Shown piece by piece: positions 15,625 to 22,850 of a stretch of 25,756 nucleotides of DNA (the first letter of the stretch is position 1; each line of letters opens with the position of its first letter). The notes beneath the pieces were generated by a model. It made no database searches and had not been told where the DNA came from. It worked only from the letters and a program-made list of their open reading frames with translations. A program made the translations under genes and the position numbers. Source of the stretch: JAAYKS01 sp964479435 (GTDB taxonomy: Bacteria > Bacillota > Clostridia > Saccharofermentanales > UBA5734); contig CAYZME010000020.1 in assembly GCA_964479435.1 (NCBI GenBank), positions 1 to 25,756 of the forward strand. Direction: 5' to 3'.

Positions 15625-17289
15625 ATGGCCAAGATTACCCGTATTGCCACCACGGTCACGGCGAGATATTTCCCCGGACAAGGCGCGACCGACGCCTTTT
15701 ATCTGGACGGACGACTGACCGGCCGCAGAGAAAGCCGGGCCGCGGACATCACACTCGACCGCGAGGACCGCGGCGCTTTTTTCGCGGTTTTCGCGCACCA
15801 GGCGGCCACGGGCAAGGAACCGCAAGCCGAGATCGTCGCGCTTCGCCCCGATTTGGACCGCATTCTCAACGATGTCAAAAAAACCAACCGCAACATCGAC
15901 GCCGAGATCAATGAGCTCGCCGATTGCGGCGTGACCGTGGCCGGGCGGATGACCCTGCAACACGCGGGTGTGCGGCAACCGTATTTTGCCGGTGTCGTGG
16001 TCAAGGACCAGGAAATCGCCTCGATCACGATCGGCCGGGGCTGCGCGTATCTGTACCGCAACGATGTCTTGTATCCGCTGACCGACGACGAATTCGAGAT
16101 GGAAGAGATCGACGCGTTCGGCCGCCCGGTCGAGAGCCTCGATATGTATTGTGCCGGTGTCGCCGGCACGGTCCGTTATTCCAACATCGCGCAACTGCAG
16201 ATGGACGACTGTCTGATCGTCTGCAACCGTGAAGTCATGGACGCGCTGGGTCAGCGCGAGGTATTGCGGATTTTATATGAAGCCGAGGACCAGTGTGATG
16301 CCGCGGGCATGGTGATCACCGAGGCGGCCGCCAAAAGCCCCGGCGCGTCCTTGCAGTTCATGATCGGTTTTGTCGAGAGCGCGACCGTCGCGGACAAACC
16401 GGGCCGCGGGATCTGGGCCGGAAAAAAGAACGCCGTCCCGCTGCCGCCACCGACCGCGTCCGTGCTGTCGAGCCTGCCAGTTCAGCCGGAAGACTTATCC
16501 GATGTCCCCGCGCTGTTTGACCCCGAGCGGGCGGAGCCGGAACCAGAGGCCATGGACGAAGCGGGTGAAGTGGTGGATGAAACGGATGTCCCGGAATCCC
16601 CGGCAGATGACGAAACACCGGTTCTGGATATCCCCGATATTCAATCTCCCTCGCAAACATACGCGTACGACAGCGTGGTTACGCCGGCGAACCGCCAGCG
16701 TTCCGCGCCGCCCGCGCGCGGGCGCGGCGACGACGTGTTCCCGCCCGACGACTACCCGGAAGACGAGGGCGACGATCGGGATGCCGGTTATAAACACAAT
16801 CGCTGGGGGACTTATTTGCTGATCGCCGTGGTGGCGGTGGCACTGGTTGCCGCGTTGTATCTGATTTTCCGCGACCCGGGGACGCCGGGCAACCCAACCC
16901 AGCCACCCTCACCCAGCCCCGCTATCACAACCACGCCGCTCGTGCCCAGTCCCACGATCGGCGCGACAGAGCCGGGCGACACCGCCCCTTCAGGTGAAGG
17001 CACGATTCCGGCGACCACCACGACCGCGGCCGGACCGGTAACCATCGATCCGGCGACGCCCAAAGAGCTGCCCGCAACCTACATCGTCAAGCCGGGCGAC
17101 ACCCTCTACCGGATCGCCGATTATTTCTATGGCGACGGCGGCGCTTATTATGTCGAGCTGATCCGCGAGGCCAACGGGATCCTGGAGGACGAAGCGCTCT
17201 TTGTCGATGCCGCCCTCACCATCCCCGAGGTCCCGGCGCCGACCGAAGCGCCGGCGACCGACGCCACCACGACGACGCCGGCCGCTTGA
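15625..17289 (+). CDS. Degenerate PP2C-like domain, membrane span and extracellular LysM domain
   Basis: Protein of 554 residues with an unusual architecture. Residues about 1-255 follow the strand order of a PP2C/SpoIIE-type phosphatase: FFAVFAHQ (52-59) where active enzymes have FaVaDGhGG, IGRGCAYLYRNDVLYPLT (136-153) where they have GDSRaYLyR...qlT, MDDCLIVCNREV (193-204) where they have gDrlLLCSDGL, and SPGASLQFMIGFVE (238-251) in place of DNiTvi. The metal-binding aspartates are missing at each site, so it is probably a pseudophosphatase. An acidic disordered stretch follows (about 280-390), then one membrane span (394-416), a Pro/Ser/Thr linker, and a LysM domain (about 485-532, YIVKPGDTLYRIADYF) that would bind peptidoglycan outside. 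It may sense or couple cell-wall state to a cytoplasmic partner; that is inference. The PP2C relation rests on motif order only and needs a profile search. Confidence 0.75.
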   Translation: MAKITRIATTVTARYFPGQGATDAFYLDGRLTGRRESRAADITLDREDRGAFFAVFAHQAATGKEPQAEIVALRPDLDRILNDVKKTNRNIDAEINELADCGVTVAGRMTLQHAGVRQPYFAGVVVKDQEIASITIGRGCAYLYRNDVLYPLTDDEFEMEEIDAFGRPVESLDMYCAGVAGTVRYSNIAQLQMDDCLIVCNREVMDALGQREVLRILYEAEDQCDAAGMVITEAAAKSPGASLQFMIGFVESATVADKPGRGIWAGKKNAVPLPPPTASVLSSLPVQPEDLSDVPALFDPERAEPEPEAMDEAGEVVDETDVPESPADDETPVLDIPDIQSPSQTYAYDSVVTPANRQRSAPPARGRGDDVFPPDDYPEDEGDDRDAGYKHNRWGTYLLIAVVAVALVAALYLIFRDPGTPGNPTQPPSPSPAITTTPLVPSPTIGATEPGDTAPSGEGTIPATTTTAAGPVTIDPATPKELPATYIVKPGDTLYRIADYFYGDGGAYYVELIREANGILEDEALFVDAALTIPEVPAPTEAPATDATTTTPAA

Positions 17290-17329
17290 AGCGCGCCGTC
17301 GTATCATGGACACCCATCCGATTTCACAG

Positions 17330-17358
17330 ACATCCAGGCTCCGGCCTGGATGTTTGGG
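17330..17358 (+). terminator. Strong hairpin between the LysM gene and the aminotransferase gene
   Basis: A perfect 10-bp stem (ACATCCAGGC at 17330-17339, GCCTGGATGT at 17344-17353) with a UCCG tetraloop is followed by TTGGGTTT. It can be the terminator of the LysM gene. It also lies only 29 bases before the aminotransferase start, with no promoter visible in between, so it may act as an attenuator or partial terminator. The in-frame ATG at 17350 lies inside the stem. Confidence 0.65.
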
Positions 17359-17382
17359 TTTAGCGAGAGGAAAGCTACACGC

Positions 17383-18450
17383 ATGAAAAAACGATTGTTT
17401 ATTCCCGGGCCGGTCGAAGTGCGCGAAGACGTGCTGGCCCAGCTGTCTACCCCGATGATCGGACACCGCAGCCCCGCGGCGTCCGCGCTGCAGCACCGCA
17501 TCGCCGACAAGTTGCGGCGCGTCATGTACACCCAAAACGTGATCATCCTGTCGACCTCGTCGGGCAGCGGCCTGATGGAAGGGGCCATCCGCTCATGCAC
17601 CGCCCGGCGCGCCGCGGTGTTTTCGATCGGCGCGTTTGGCGAGCGCTGGTACCGCATGTGTACGGCCAACGGCGTACCCGCCGACCTGATTTCATCCGAA
17701 TTGGGGCAACCCACCACCGCGGCGCAGATCGAGGCCGCGCTCGCGACCGGACGCTACGACGTGGCCGCCATCACGCATAACGAGACCGCGACGGGGGTGG
17801 CCAACAATCTGGACGAGTTGGCGCCGGTCCTGGCCCGGTACCCCGAAGTCGTTTTTTGTGTCGACGCGGTCAGCTCGCTGGGGGGTCACCGCATCGAGGT
17901 CGATCGCGCCGGCATCGATATTTGCATCACTTCTTCGCAAAAATGCCTGGGCCTGCCCCCGGGACTGGCCGTCGCCAGCGTGTCGGAAAAAGCATACCGC
18001 GCCGCGCAAAAAGTGCCCCACCGCGGACTGTATTTCGACTACGTTGAGCTGGTCGACTTTGTGCGCCAGCGCCACGACCAGTACCCCTCGACCCCGTCTC
18101 TGCCACACATGTTCGCGCTGGACTACCAGCTGGACCGCATGCTCGACGAGGGCATGGAGTCGCGCTTCGCGCGCCATTGCGCCATGGCGGAGTACGTGCG
18201 CGCCTGGGCGCGGGAACGCTTTGCCCTCTATTCCAACCCGCGCTATTTGTCCAACACGGTCACATGTGTCACCAATACGCGCGGACTGTCGTTCGCTGAT
18301 CTGGCGGACGGCCTGGCCGCGCGCGGATATGAAATCTCCAACGGGTACGCCGCGCTCAAAGACCGCACGTTCCGCATCGCCCATATGGCCGACTCCGCGG
18401 TGACCGATCTGGCGGCATTGCTTGACGCGATTGACGCGATTGTTGGATAA
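17383..18450 (+). CDS. Class V aminotransferase, probable phosphoserine aminotransferase partner of SerA
   Basis: PLP enzyme of 355 residues of the alanine-glyoxylate / serine-pyruvate aminotransferase group. It begins MKKRLFIPGPVEVREDVL, has LSTSSGSGLMEGAIRSC for phosphate binding, CVDAVSSLGG with the PLP aspartate at 161, and SSQKCLG with the Schiff-base lysine at 187. It lies 50 bases upstream of serA. In Clostridia this arrangement commonly supplies the transamination of 3-phosphohydroxypyruvate, so I read it as the functional phosphoserine aminotransferase; glyoxylate use cannot be excluded. I place the start at 17383 rather than at ATG 17350 because the latter lies inside a hairpin stem, the family starts with this sequence, and GAGAGG (17365-17370) precedes 17383 by 12 bases. 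Confidence 0.85.
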   Translation: MKKRLFIPGPVEVREDVLAQLSTPMIGHRSPAASALQHRIADKLRRVMYTQNVIILSTSSGSGLMEGAIRSCTARRAAVFSIGAFGERWYRMCTANGVPADLISSELGQPTTAAQIEAALATGRYDVAAITHNETATGVANNLDELAPVLARYPEVVFCVDAVSSLGGHRIEVDRAGIDICITSSQKCLGLPPGLAVASVSEKAYRAAQKVPHRGLYFDYVELVDFVRQRHDQYPSTPSLPHMFALDYQLDRMLDEGMESRFARHCAMAEYVRAWARERFALYSNPRYLSNTVTCVTNTRGLSFADLADGLAARGYEISNGYAALKDRTFRIAHMADSAVTDLAALLDAIDAIVG

Positions 18451-18500
18451 TGTCCTTTCCGGCGGCGTGCCAACCCGGCTAAAAGGAGTGCGACGACAGT

Positions 18501-20108
18501 ATGAAAATCCTGGTCACCGAAAAAATTGCCGACGAATCCATCGCTTATCTACAGAAACGTGGATTTGACGTCGATATCCATTTGGGCTTAACGCAAGAGG
18601 AGATCCGCGGGCTGATCGCGCCCTATGACGCGCTGATTGTCCGCAGTGTCACGCGCGTGGACGCGCAATTGCTGTCGGCGGCAGAAAATCTCAAAGTCGT
18701 CGGCCGCGCCGGCAACGGCATCGACAACATCGATGTCGAGGCGTGCACATCGCGCGGCATCATCGCGATCAACACCCCCGAAGCCAACATCATGGCGGCG
18801 GGCGAGTTGGCGGTCGCGCTGGCCTTTGCCGCTTTTCGCCACTTGCCTGCGGCCGTGGAGGCCGTCCACCGCGACGATTACCGCCGCGCCCACTTCATCG
18901 GCAACGAGCTGGAAGGCAAGGTGGCCGGCATCGTCGGCCTCGGCCGCATCGGCTCGATTGTCGCCCGCAAACTGCTCGGCATCGGTATGGAGGTCATCGC
19001 CTATGACCCGTATGTGGTGGACGCGCGCTTTACACGGCAGGGTGTCACCCGCTGCGCGACGCTGGACGAGTTGCTGCGCCGGTCCGACCTGATCACGCTC
19101 CATACCCCCAAGACCAAAGAGACCTACAACATGATCGACGCGCCCCAACTGGCCATGTGCAAACCAGGTGTGCGGATCGTCAACGCCGCGCGCGGCGGTT
19201 TGGTGAATGAGCAGGCGTTATACGAAGCACTGGTCTCCGGCCACGTCGCCGGCGCCGGGATCGACGTTTTCGACCACGAGCCCAATTACGATGCCGCGCC
19301 GGGTGAGCAGCAATTCTCCCACCCGCTGCTGTCCCATCCGCGCTGTGTCATCACCCCCCATTTGGGCGCCTCGACCCACGAGGCCAACGCCAACGTCGGT
19401 TCGGCCATCACCGAGATGGTGGCGGACGCGCTGGACGGCGAGATCATCGCCGCCATCAACATGCCGTCGATCGGCGGCAGCATGGCAGAGATGAAACCGT
19501 ACATCAGCCTGGCCTCCAAGCTGGGCGCAATCTACTATCAGGCGGAAACCGCGCGGATCTGGAAGATCGAGATCATTTACAGCGGTGAGCTGGCGGAGTT
19601 GGAAACCGGACTGCTCACCCTGTCGGTACTCAAAGGTTTTGTTTCGACCGTCACCAGCGAACGGGTCAGCTTTGTCAATGTCAAATCGCATGTTGAAATG
19701 CTGGGTGTGGAGGTCGAGGAGTCCAAAAACACCCAACTGGAACGCTACAACAGCCTGATCACTGTCAAATTCCATTCCGAGGAGAAAGACCTATCGGTTT
19801 CGGGGACCATTTTCGGCAAGGATTCCGAGGTGCTGGTGGACTTTTTCGGTTACCACATGGACTTCGAACTGGCCCCATATGTGCTGGCGTTGCAAAACAA
19901 CGACGTGCCCGGAGTGATCGGCCNNNNNNNNNNGGGAACGATCCTGGGCGGACACAACATCAACATCGCCACCATGCACTGGGGGCGCAAAAAAGACAAA
20001 ATGCGCGCCCAGGCTTTCATCAGCGTAGACTCGCCGGTGGATGGTGACCTGCTGGACCGGCTCGCTCGCATTGACGGCGTATTACGGGTGTCCCTGCTAC
20101 AGTTTTGA
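18501..20108 (+). CDS. serA: D-3-phosphoglycerate dehydrogenase SerA (interrupted by a scaffold gap)
   Basis: Cytosolic NAD-dependent enzyme that commits 3-phosphoglycerate to serine synthesis. It has the long three-part form: a split substrate-binding domain, an NAD-binding domain with VGLGRIGSIVARKLLG (145-160), then an intervening domain and a C-terminal ACT domain for serine feedback. Catalytic residues are visible at Arg231 (NAARGG), Glu260 (DHEPN) and His287 (TPHLGAST). The frame runs 535 codons, including four undefined ones at the N run (19924-19933) in the ACT domain, so the true length is uncertain by a few residues. AAAGGAG (18482-18488) precedes the ATG by 12 bases. It probably shares a transcript with the aminotransferase gene. 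Confidence 0.95.
   Translation: MKILVTEKIADESIAYLQKRGFDVDIHLGLTQEEIRGLIAPYDALIVRSVTRVDAQLLSAAENLKVVGRAGNGIDNIDVEACTSRGIIAINTPEANIMAAGELAVALAFAAFRHLPAAVEAVHRDDYRRAHFIGNELEGKVAGIVGLGRIGSIVARKLLGIGMEVIAYDPYVVDARFTRQGVTRCATLDELLRRSDLITLHTPKTKETYNMIDAPQLAMCKPGVRIVNAARGGLVNEQALYEALVSGHVAGAGIDVFDHEPNYDAAPGEQQFSHPLLSHPRCVITPHLGASTHEANANVGSAITEMVADALDGEIIAAINMPSIGGSMAEMKPYISLASKLGAIYYQAETARIWKIEIIYSGELAELETGLLTLSVLKGFVSTVTSERVSFVNVKSHVEMLGVEVEESKNTQLERYNSLITVKFHSEEKDLSVSGTIFGKDSEVLVDFFGYHMDFELAPYVLALQNNDVPGVIGXXXXGTILGGHNINIATMHWGRKKDKMRAQAFISVDSPVDGDLLDRLARIDGVLRVSLLQF
19924..19933. other. Run of ten N: assembly gap inside serA
   Basis: Ten undefined bases fall between GVIG and GTILG of the ACT domain. 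The family pattern there is usually GVIG, two residues (Lys or Arg then Val), then GTILG. The flanking bases c and g fit Arg-Val with only four missing bases. The length of ten is therefore likely a placeholder. Confidence 0.95.
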
Positions 20109-20159
20109 TCCGGCGCGCCGATAGCGGCAATCTGCTGGACCGGCTTGCACGCGCCGCTC

Positions 20160-22850
20160 TCAATCGACCCGCACGACATACAGCGTCGCGCGCTCAAAGA
20201 CCACTTCCCCCCACGCACGGATGCGCTCGTCGGGAATGGCAAAGGCTTCGTGCGTATAGCCGTCGTCTTCTACCTGCCGCCCGGCAATCGCCCGTTCGAT
20301 CGCTCCCACGACGATGTAACGCACATGGTATTTTTGTAAAAACGCCCGGGCGAGCGCCTCATCCTGCTGGGCGTAAAAAGCGAGAATCTCACGCTGCCGG
20401 GGCGCGACAACCGCGTTCCAGGCATCCGGGGTGTCGCGGCTGGTGCGCCACAGATGCTCATGTGTCTCCCACCCGAGCACCGTGGGCAACCCGGTAAAAA
20501 CAGAAATACGACAATTGTCGCGGTAGCTTTTGCCAAACATCTCCAGGATCACCGGCTGGCCTTCCACCTGTTCATTGAACCAATGGATGGCGGCCAAATC
20601 ATCCGCCAACTCGCCATACGCGCTGCCCGGCACCACCGCGCTGTCGATCTGCCCGATTCGCACGGTCGCGTCCAGCCCCTGGAACGCGGACGGCGCATAG
20701 CGCAGCGACCAGGCGGAGACAGAATCCGTCACGGGGAACCAGAGCGGAATCAACAGCGCCAGCGACACCAGCCAGGCCGACACGCGCCGGCCGACACCCG
20801 CCGTCGCGTGCCCCGCGTCCTCCCAAAAGCGCACCACCGCGTACCCCATCACCAAAGAAAGCAACACAAACGCCTGGTAGGTAAACTTGAACATGGTGTT
20901 GGCGCGCGAAAACGCGCCGCGATAGATGTCGACGACAAAAACAAGCTCGGGCAACAAGATCAGTCCGCAACCGCAGACAAACAACGCGATCACCTGCAGA
21001 TCCGTGGCACAGACCCCGTGAAAAAGACGTGCCGCCGGCGCAAGCGATGGAGGGTTGTTCTCCTGCGCGCGTCGCGCTCGGGCGCGTGCGCGCATAGTGT
21101 GCCAGGTGAACGCCAGGCCGATACCGACATGCACGCCCCACAACATCAACAGCTGGAACGGGCGCGAATGGCTGGTTGCCAGCGCGATCTCTTTGGACAT
21201 CGGCTGAAAGGACCAGGAGAAAGGCAGCGAGACGGTGTTGGCAAGCCAAAACAGCAAGGAAACCTGTGCACCGGTGCGCGTCAGGGGACTCGCGAGCCAG
21301 ATCGACAGAAAGCAGGATCCTACGCAGGCCACTCCATACAACAGCCACGCGGCCGCGGGATGGTTCACGGCCATGAAAGGGATCAGGATCAAAAGCATCT
21401 GCAGAGAAAAGACCGGGATGGATGCCCACACACGCAATGGGCCGGCGCGGCGCAGATTGGCCAGCAACAGCACAGCCCCCGTGACCGCGATATAAATGAC
21501 CAGGTCCCAAAAATTGCACATGGTAAAAATGCCGAGCAAAACGCCTACCAACAGGAAAGCCGGTTCCTGGATCCACGCGGACAGACGGCGGCCGAGCGCG
21601 CGCCCCGCATCCCCCAGCCGGCTGGGGGATTGATTGGCGCCCGCCTGGCGCCTGGTGGGCGTGGCGCCCGCCAGGATTCGGGCTGCCGTTTGTGTCGCCG
21701 ACGACCCCCAGTGGCTGTGGTACAAAACAGACAACGCGCCGAGCAGCAGCAGTACAAAGATCAGATTGACCAGATGCGGATGCAAATCGGCGACCAGAAA
21801 AGAATAGGCGGGGAATTCATGGATGGTTTTGTCCGCCACGTCGGGGTTGTAGCCGATGTAACGCGTTGAGTCGGGGAAAAAATAGCCGGAGATTTTACTG
21901 CCGACATCGACGCCCACCCGTTGCAGTACGCGCAACAGCCCGTTGCCGATGCTTTTTTCATCATAAAAGAAAGCGTGAGCGTTGCCGGCCACTTGCAGCA
22001 TAACGGCCGCAATCAGCCCGGAAGCGGCCGGGGCCAGCCTCTGCCGCAAACCCTGACTGCCGACGGCTGGGCCGACGGCTGGGCCGTTGGCCAGGCCACT
22101 GGCCAGGGCACCTGTCCGGTCGCCCATCCGGGCAGTATACCAGGCGCGGACCACCGCGTAAGCCAGGCAAAAGTTGAGCGCGAACGTGGTCGCCATGCCC
22201 AGGTTGTAGGTCACGGCCGGTGTCATGCCAGCCATTTTGGTCAGGTAGGTGTACAGATACTGGCCGTAATAGTAATAATTGAACGACTCGCCGGCCAGCC
22301 ACAGATCCTGACCCGGCAGCCAGGTCGTGCGCATCAGCGACATCATATAGCCGTAGTCCATGAACTTTTCCGGGATCGATTCAATGGCCGGCTTGAGCGC
22401 CCGCGCGTAAGACGCGGCCAGCAACAACACGGCAAACAGGGTTTCGTGGAGCGCCATACGGCGAAGGGTACGCGGTGCGTGCGTGAGCGAGCGCCAGGCT
22501 CGGCGTGAGCCGGGCAGGGCCAGGGCCGCCACGCATCCGCCCGCGAGGACGATGAGGATCGACAGGCGGGTGAAGGGGAGCAGGCGCAGATAAGAAAGCG
22601 TCCAGATCACCAACGATCCCGCGGCCATCGCCAATGGTTTCGCGAACAAATACCCGCCGTCGTCGTCCCTGCCAAACAGCCGCGCGCTTGCCGGCAGGCA
22701 GATCAGGGCCGGCAGCGAGAGGGCCGCCCACCAGCGCAAAAAATTCAGCCAGTCGCCGCCAAGGACCAACGGGGAGAGGAGGGCGGGCAGCAGAGGCAAA
22801 AGCAGCCACAGCCGGTTGACGACGGATTCAGTCGGGGGATGATGTCGCAA
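20160..22850 (-). CDS. DUF2298 (YYY-motif) multi-spanning membrane protein, probable GT-C-type glycosyltransferase
   Basis: Integral membrane protein of 896 residues with many hydrophobic spans. The diagnostic features of the DUF2298 family are a YYYY run at residues 192-195 (FNYYYYGQ), MDYGYMMSLMRTTWLPGQD shortly before it, and HEFPAYSFLVADLHPHL later. The C-terminal part is soluble and contains HVRYIVVGAIERA. The family is thought to resemble polyprenol-dependent GT-C glycosyltransferases; that is not shown here. The open frame extends upstream to 23183, but I start at TTG 22850: GGAGG (22861-22857) lies 6 bases upstream, and the protein then begins MRHHPPTESVVNRLW and runs directly into the first span. 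This start overlaps the flavoprotein gene by 23 bases, a sign of coupled translation. Two low-complexity inserts carry DNA repeats. Confidence 0.82.
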   Translation of the reverse strand: MRHHPPTESVVNRLWLLLPLLPALLSPLVLGGDWLNFLRWWAALSLPALICLPASARLFGRDDDGGYLFAKPLAMAAGSLVIWTLSYLRLLPFTRLSILIVLAGGCVAALALPGSRRAWRSLTHAPRTLRRMALHETLFAVLLLAASYARALKPAIESIPEKFMDYGYMMSLMRTTWLPGQDLWLAGESFNYYYYGQYLYTYLTKMAGMTPAVTYNLGMATTFALNFCLAYAVVRAWYTARMGDRTGALASGLANGPAVGPAVGSQGLRQRLAPAASGLIAAVMLQVAGNAHAFFYDEKSIGNGLLRVLQRVGVDVGSKISGYFFPDSTRYIGYNPDVADKTIHEFPAYSFLVADLHPHLVNLIFVLLLLGALSVLYHSHWGSSATQTAARILAGATPTRRQAGANQSPSRLGDAGRALGRRLSAWIQEPAFLLVGVLLGIFTMCNFWDLVIYIAVTGAVLLLANLRRAGPLRVWASIPVFSLQMLLILIPFMAVNHPAAAWLLYGVACVGSCFLSIWLASPLTRTGAQVSLLFWLANTVSLPFSWSFQPMSKEIALATSHSRPFQLLMLWGVHVGIGLAFTWHTMRARARARRAQENNPPSLAPAARLFHGVCATDLQVIALFVCGCGLILLPELVFVVDIYRGAFSRANTMFKFTYQAFVLLSLVMGYAVVRFWEDAGHATAGVGRRVSAWLVSLALLIPLWFPVTDSVSAWSLRYAPSAFQGLDATVRIGQIDSAVVPGSAYGELADDLAAIHWFNEQVEGQPVILEMFGKSYRDNCRISVFTGLPTVLGWETHEHLWRTSRDTPDAWNAVVAPRQREILAFYAQQDEALARAFLQKYHVRYIVVGAIERAIAGRQVEDDGYTHEAFAIPDERIRAWGEVVFERATLYVVRVD
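21609..21630. repeat. 22-bp perfect GC-rich palindrome inside the DUF2298 gene
   Basis: The arm ATCCCCCAGCC is followed at once by its exact reverse complement. It codes on the minus strand for NQSPSRLGDA, within a stretch that looks like an insert. An 11-base direct repeat, TGGCGCCCGCC, flanks it on one side (21635-21645 and 21662-21672). Confidence 0.75.
22059..22106 (-). repeat. Four tandem 12-base units inside the DUF2298 gene
   Basis: Units start at 22059, 22071, 22083 and 22095. The first two are identical (GCCGACGGCTGG); the others differ at a few positions. On the coding strand they give the tetrapeptides LASG, LANG, PAVG and PAVG. The unit length keeps frame, so copy number could vary without breaking the gene. 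Confidence 0.8.

Noticed and set aside
14695..16194. 499-codon open frame on the minus strand
   Set aside because: It spans the end of the DUF2207 gene, a promoter and the start of the LysM gene; it has no family features and no ribosome site.
18588..19148. Minus-strand open frame within serA
   Set aside because: It is a shadow of the conserved SerA NAD-binding domain on the opposite strand.
20454..21869. 471-codon open frame on the plus strand opposite the DUF2298 gene
   Set aside because: The product is a mix of Gln, Arg, His and Pro typical of an antisense frame in GC-rich DNA, while the minus strand carries recognised DUF2298 motifs and membrane spans.
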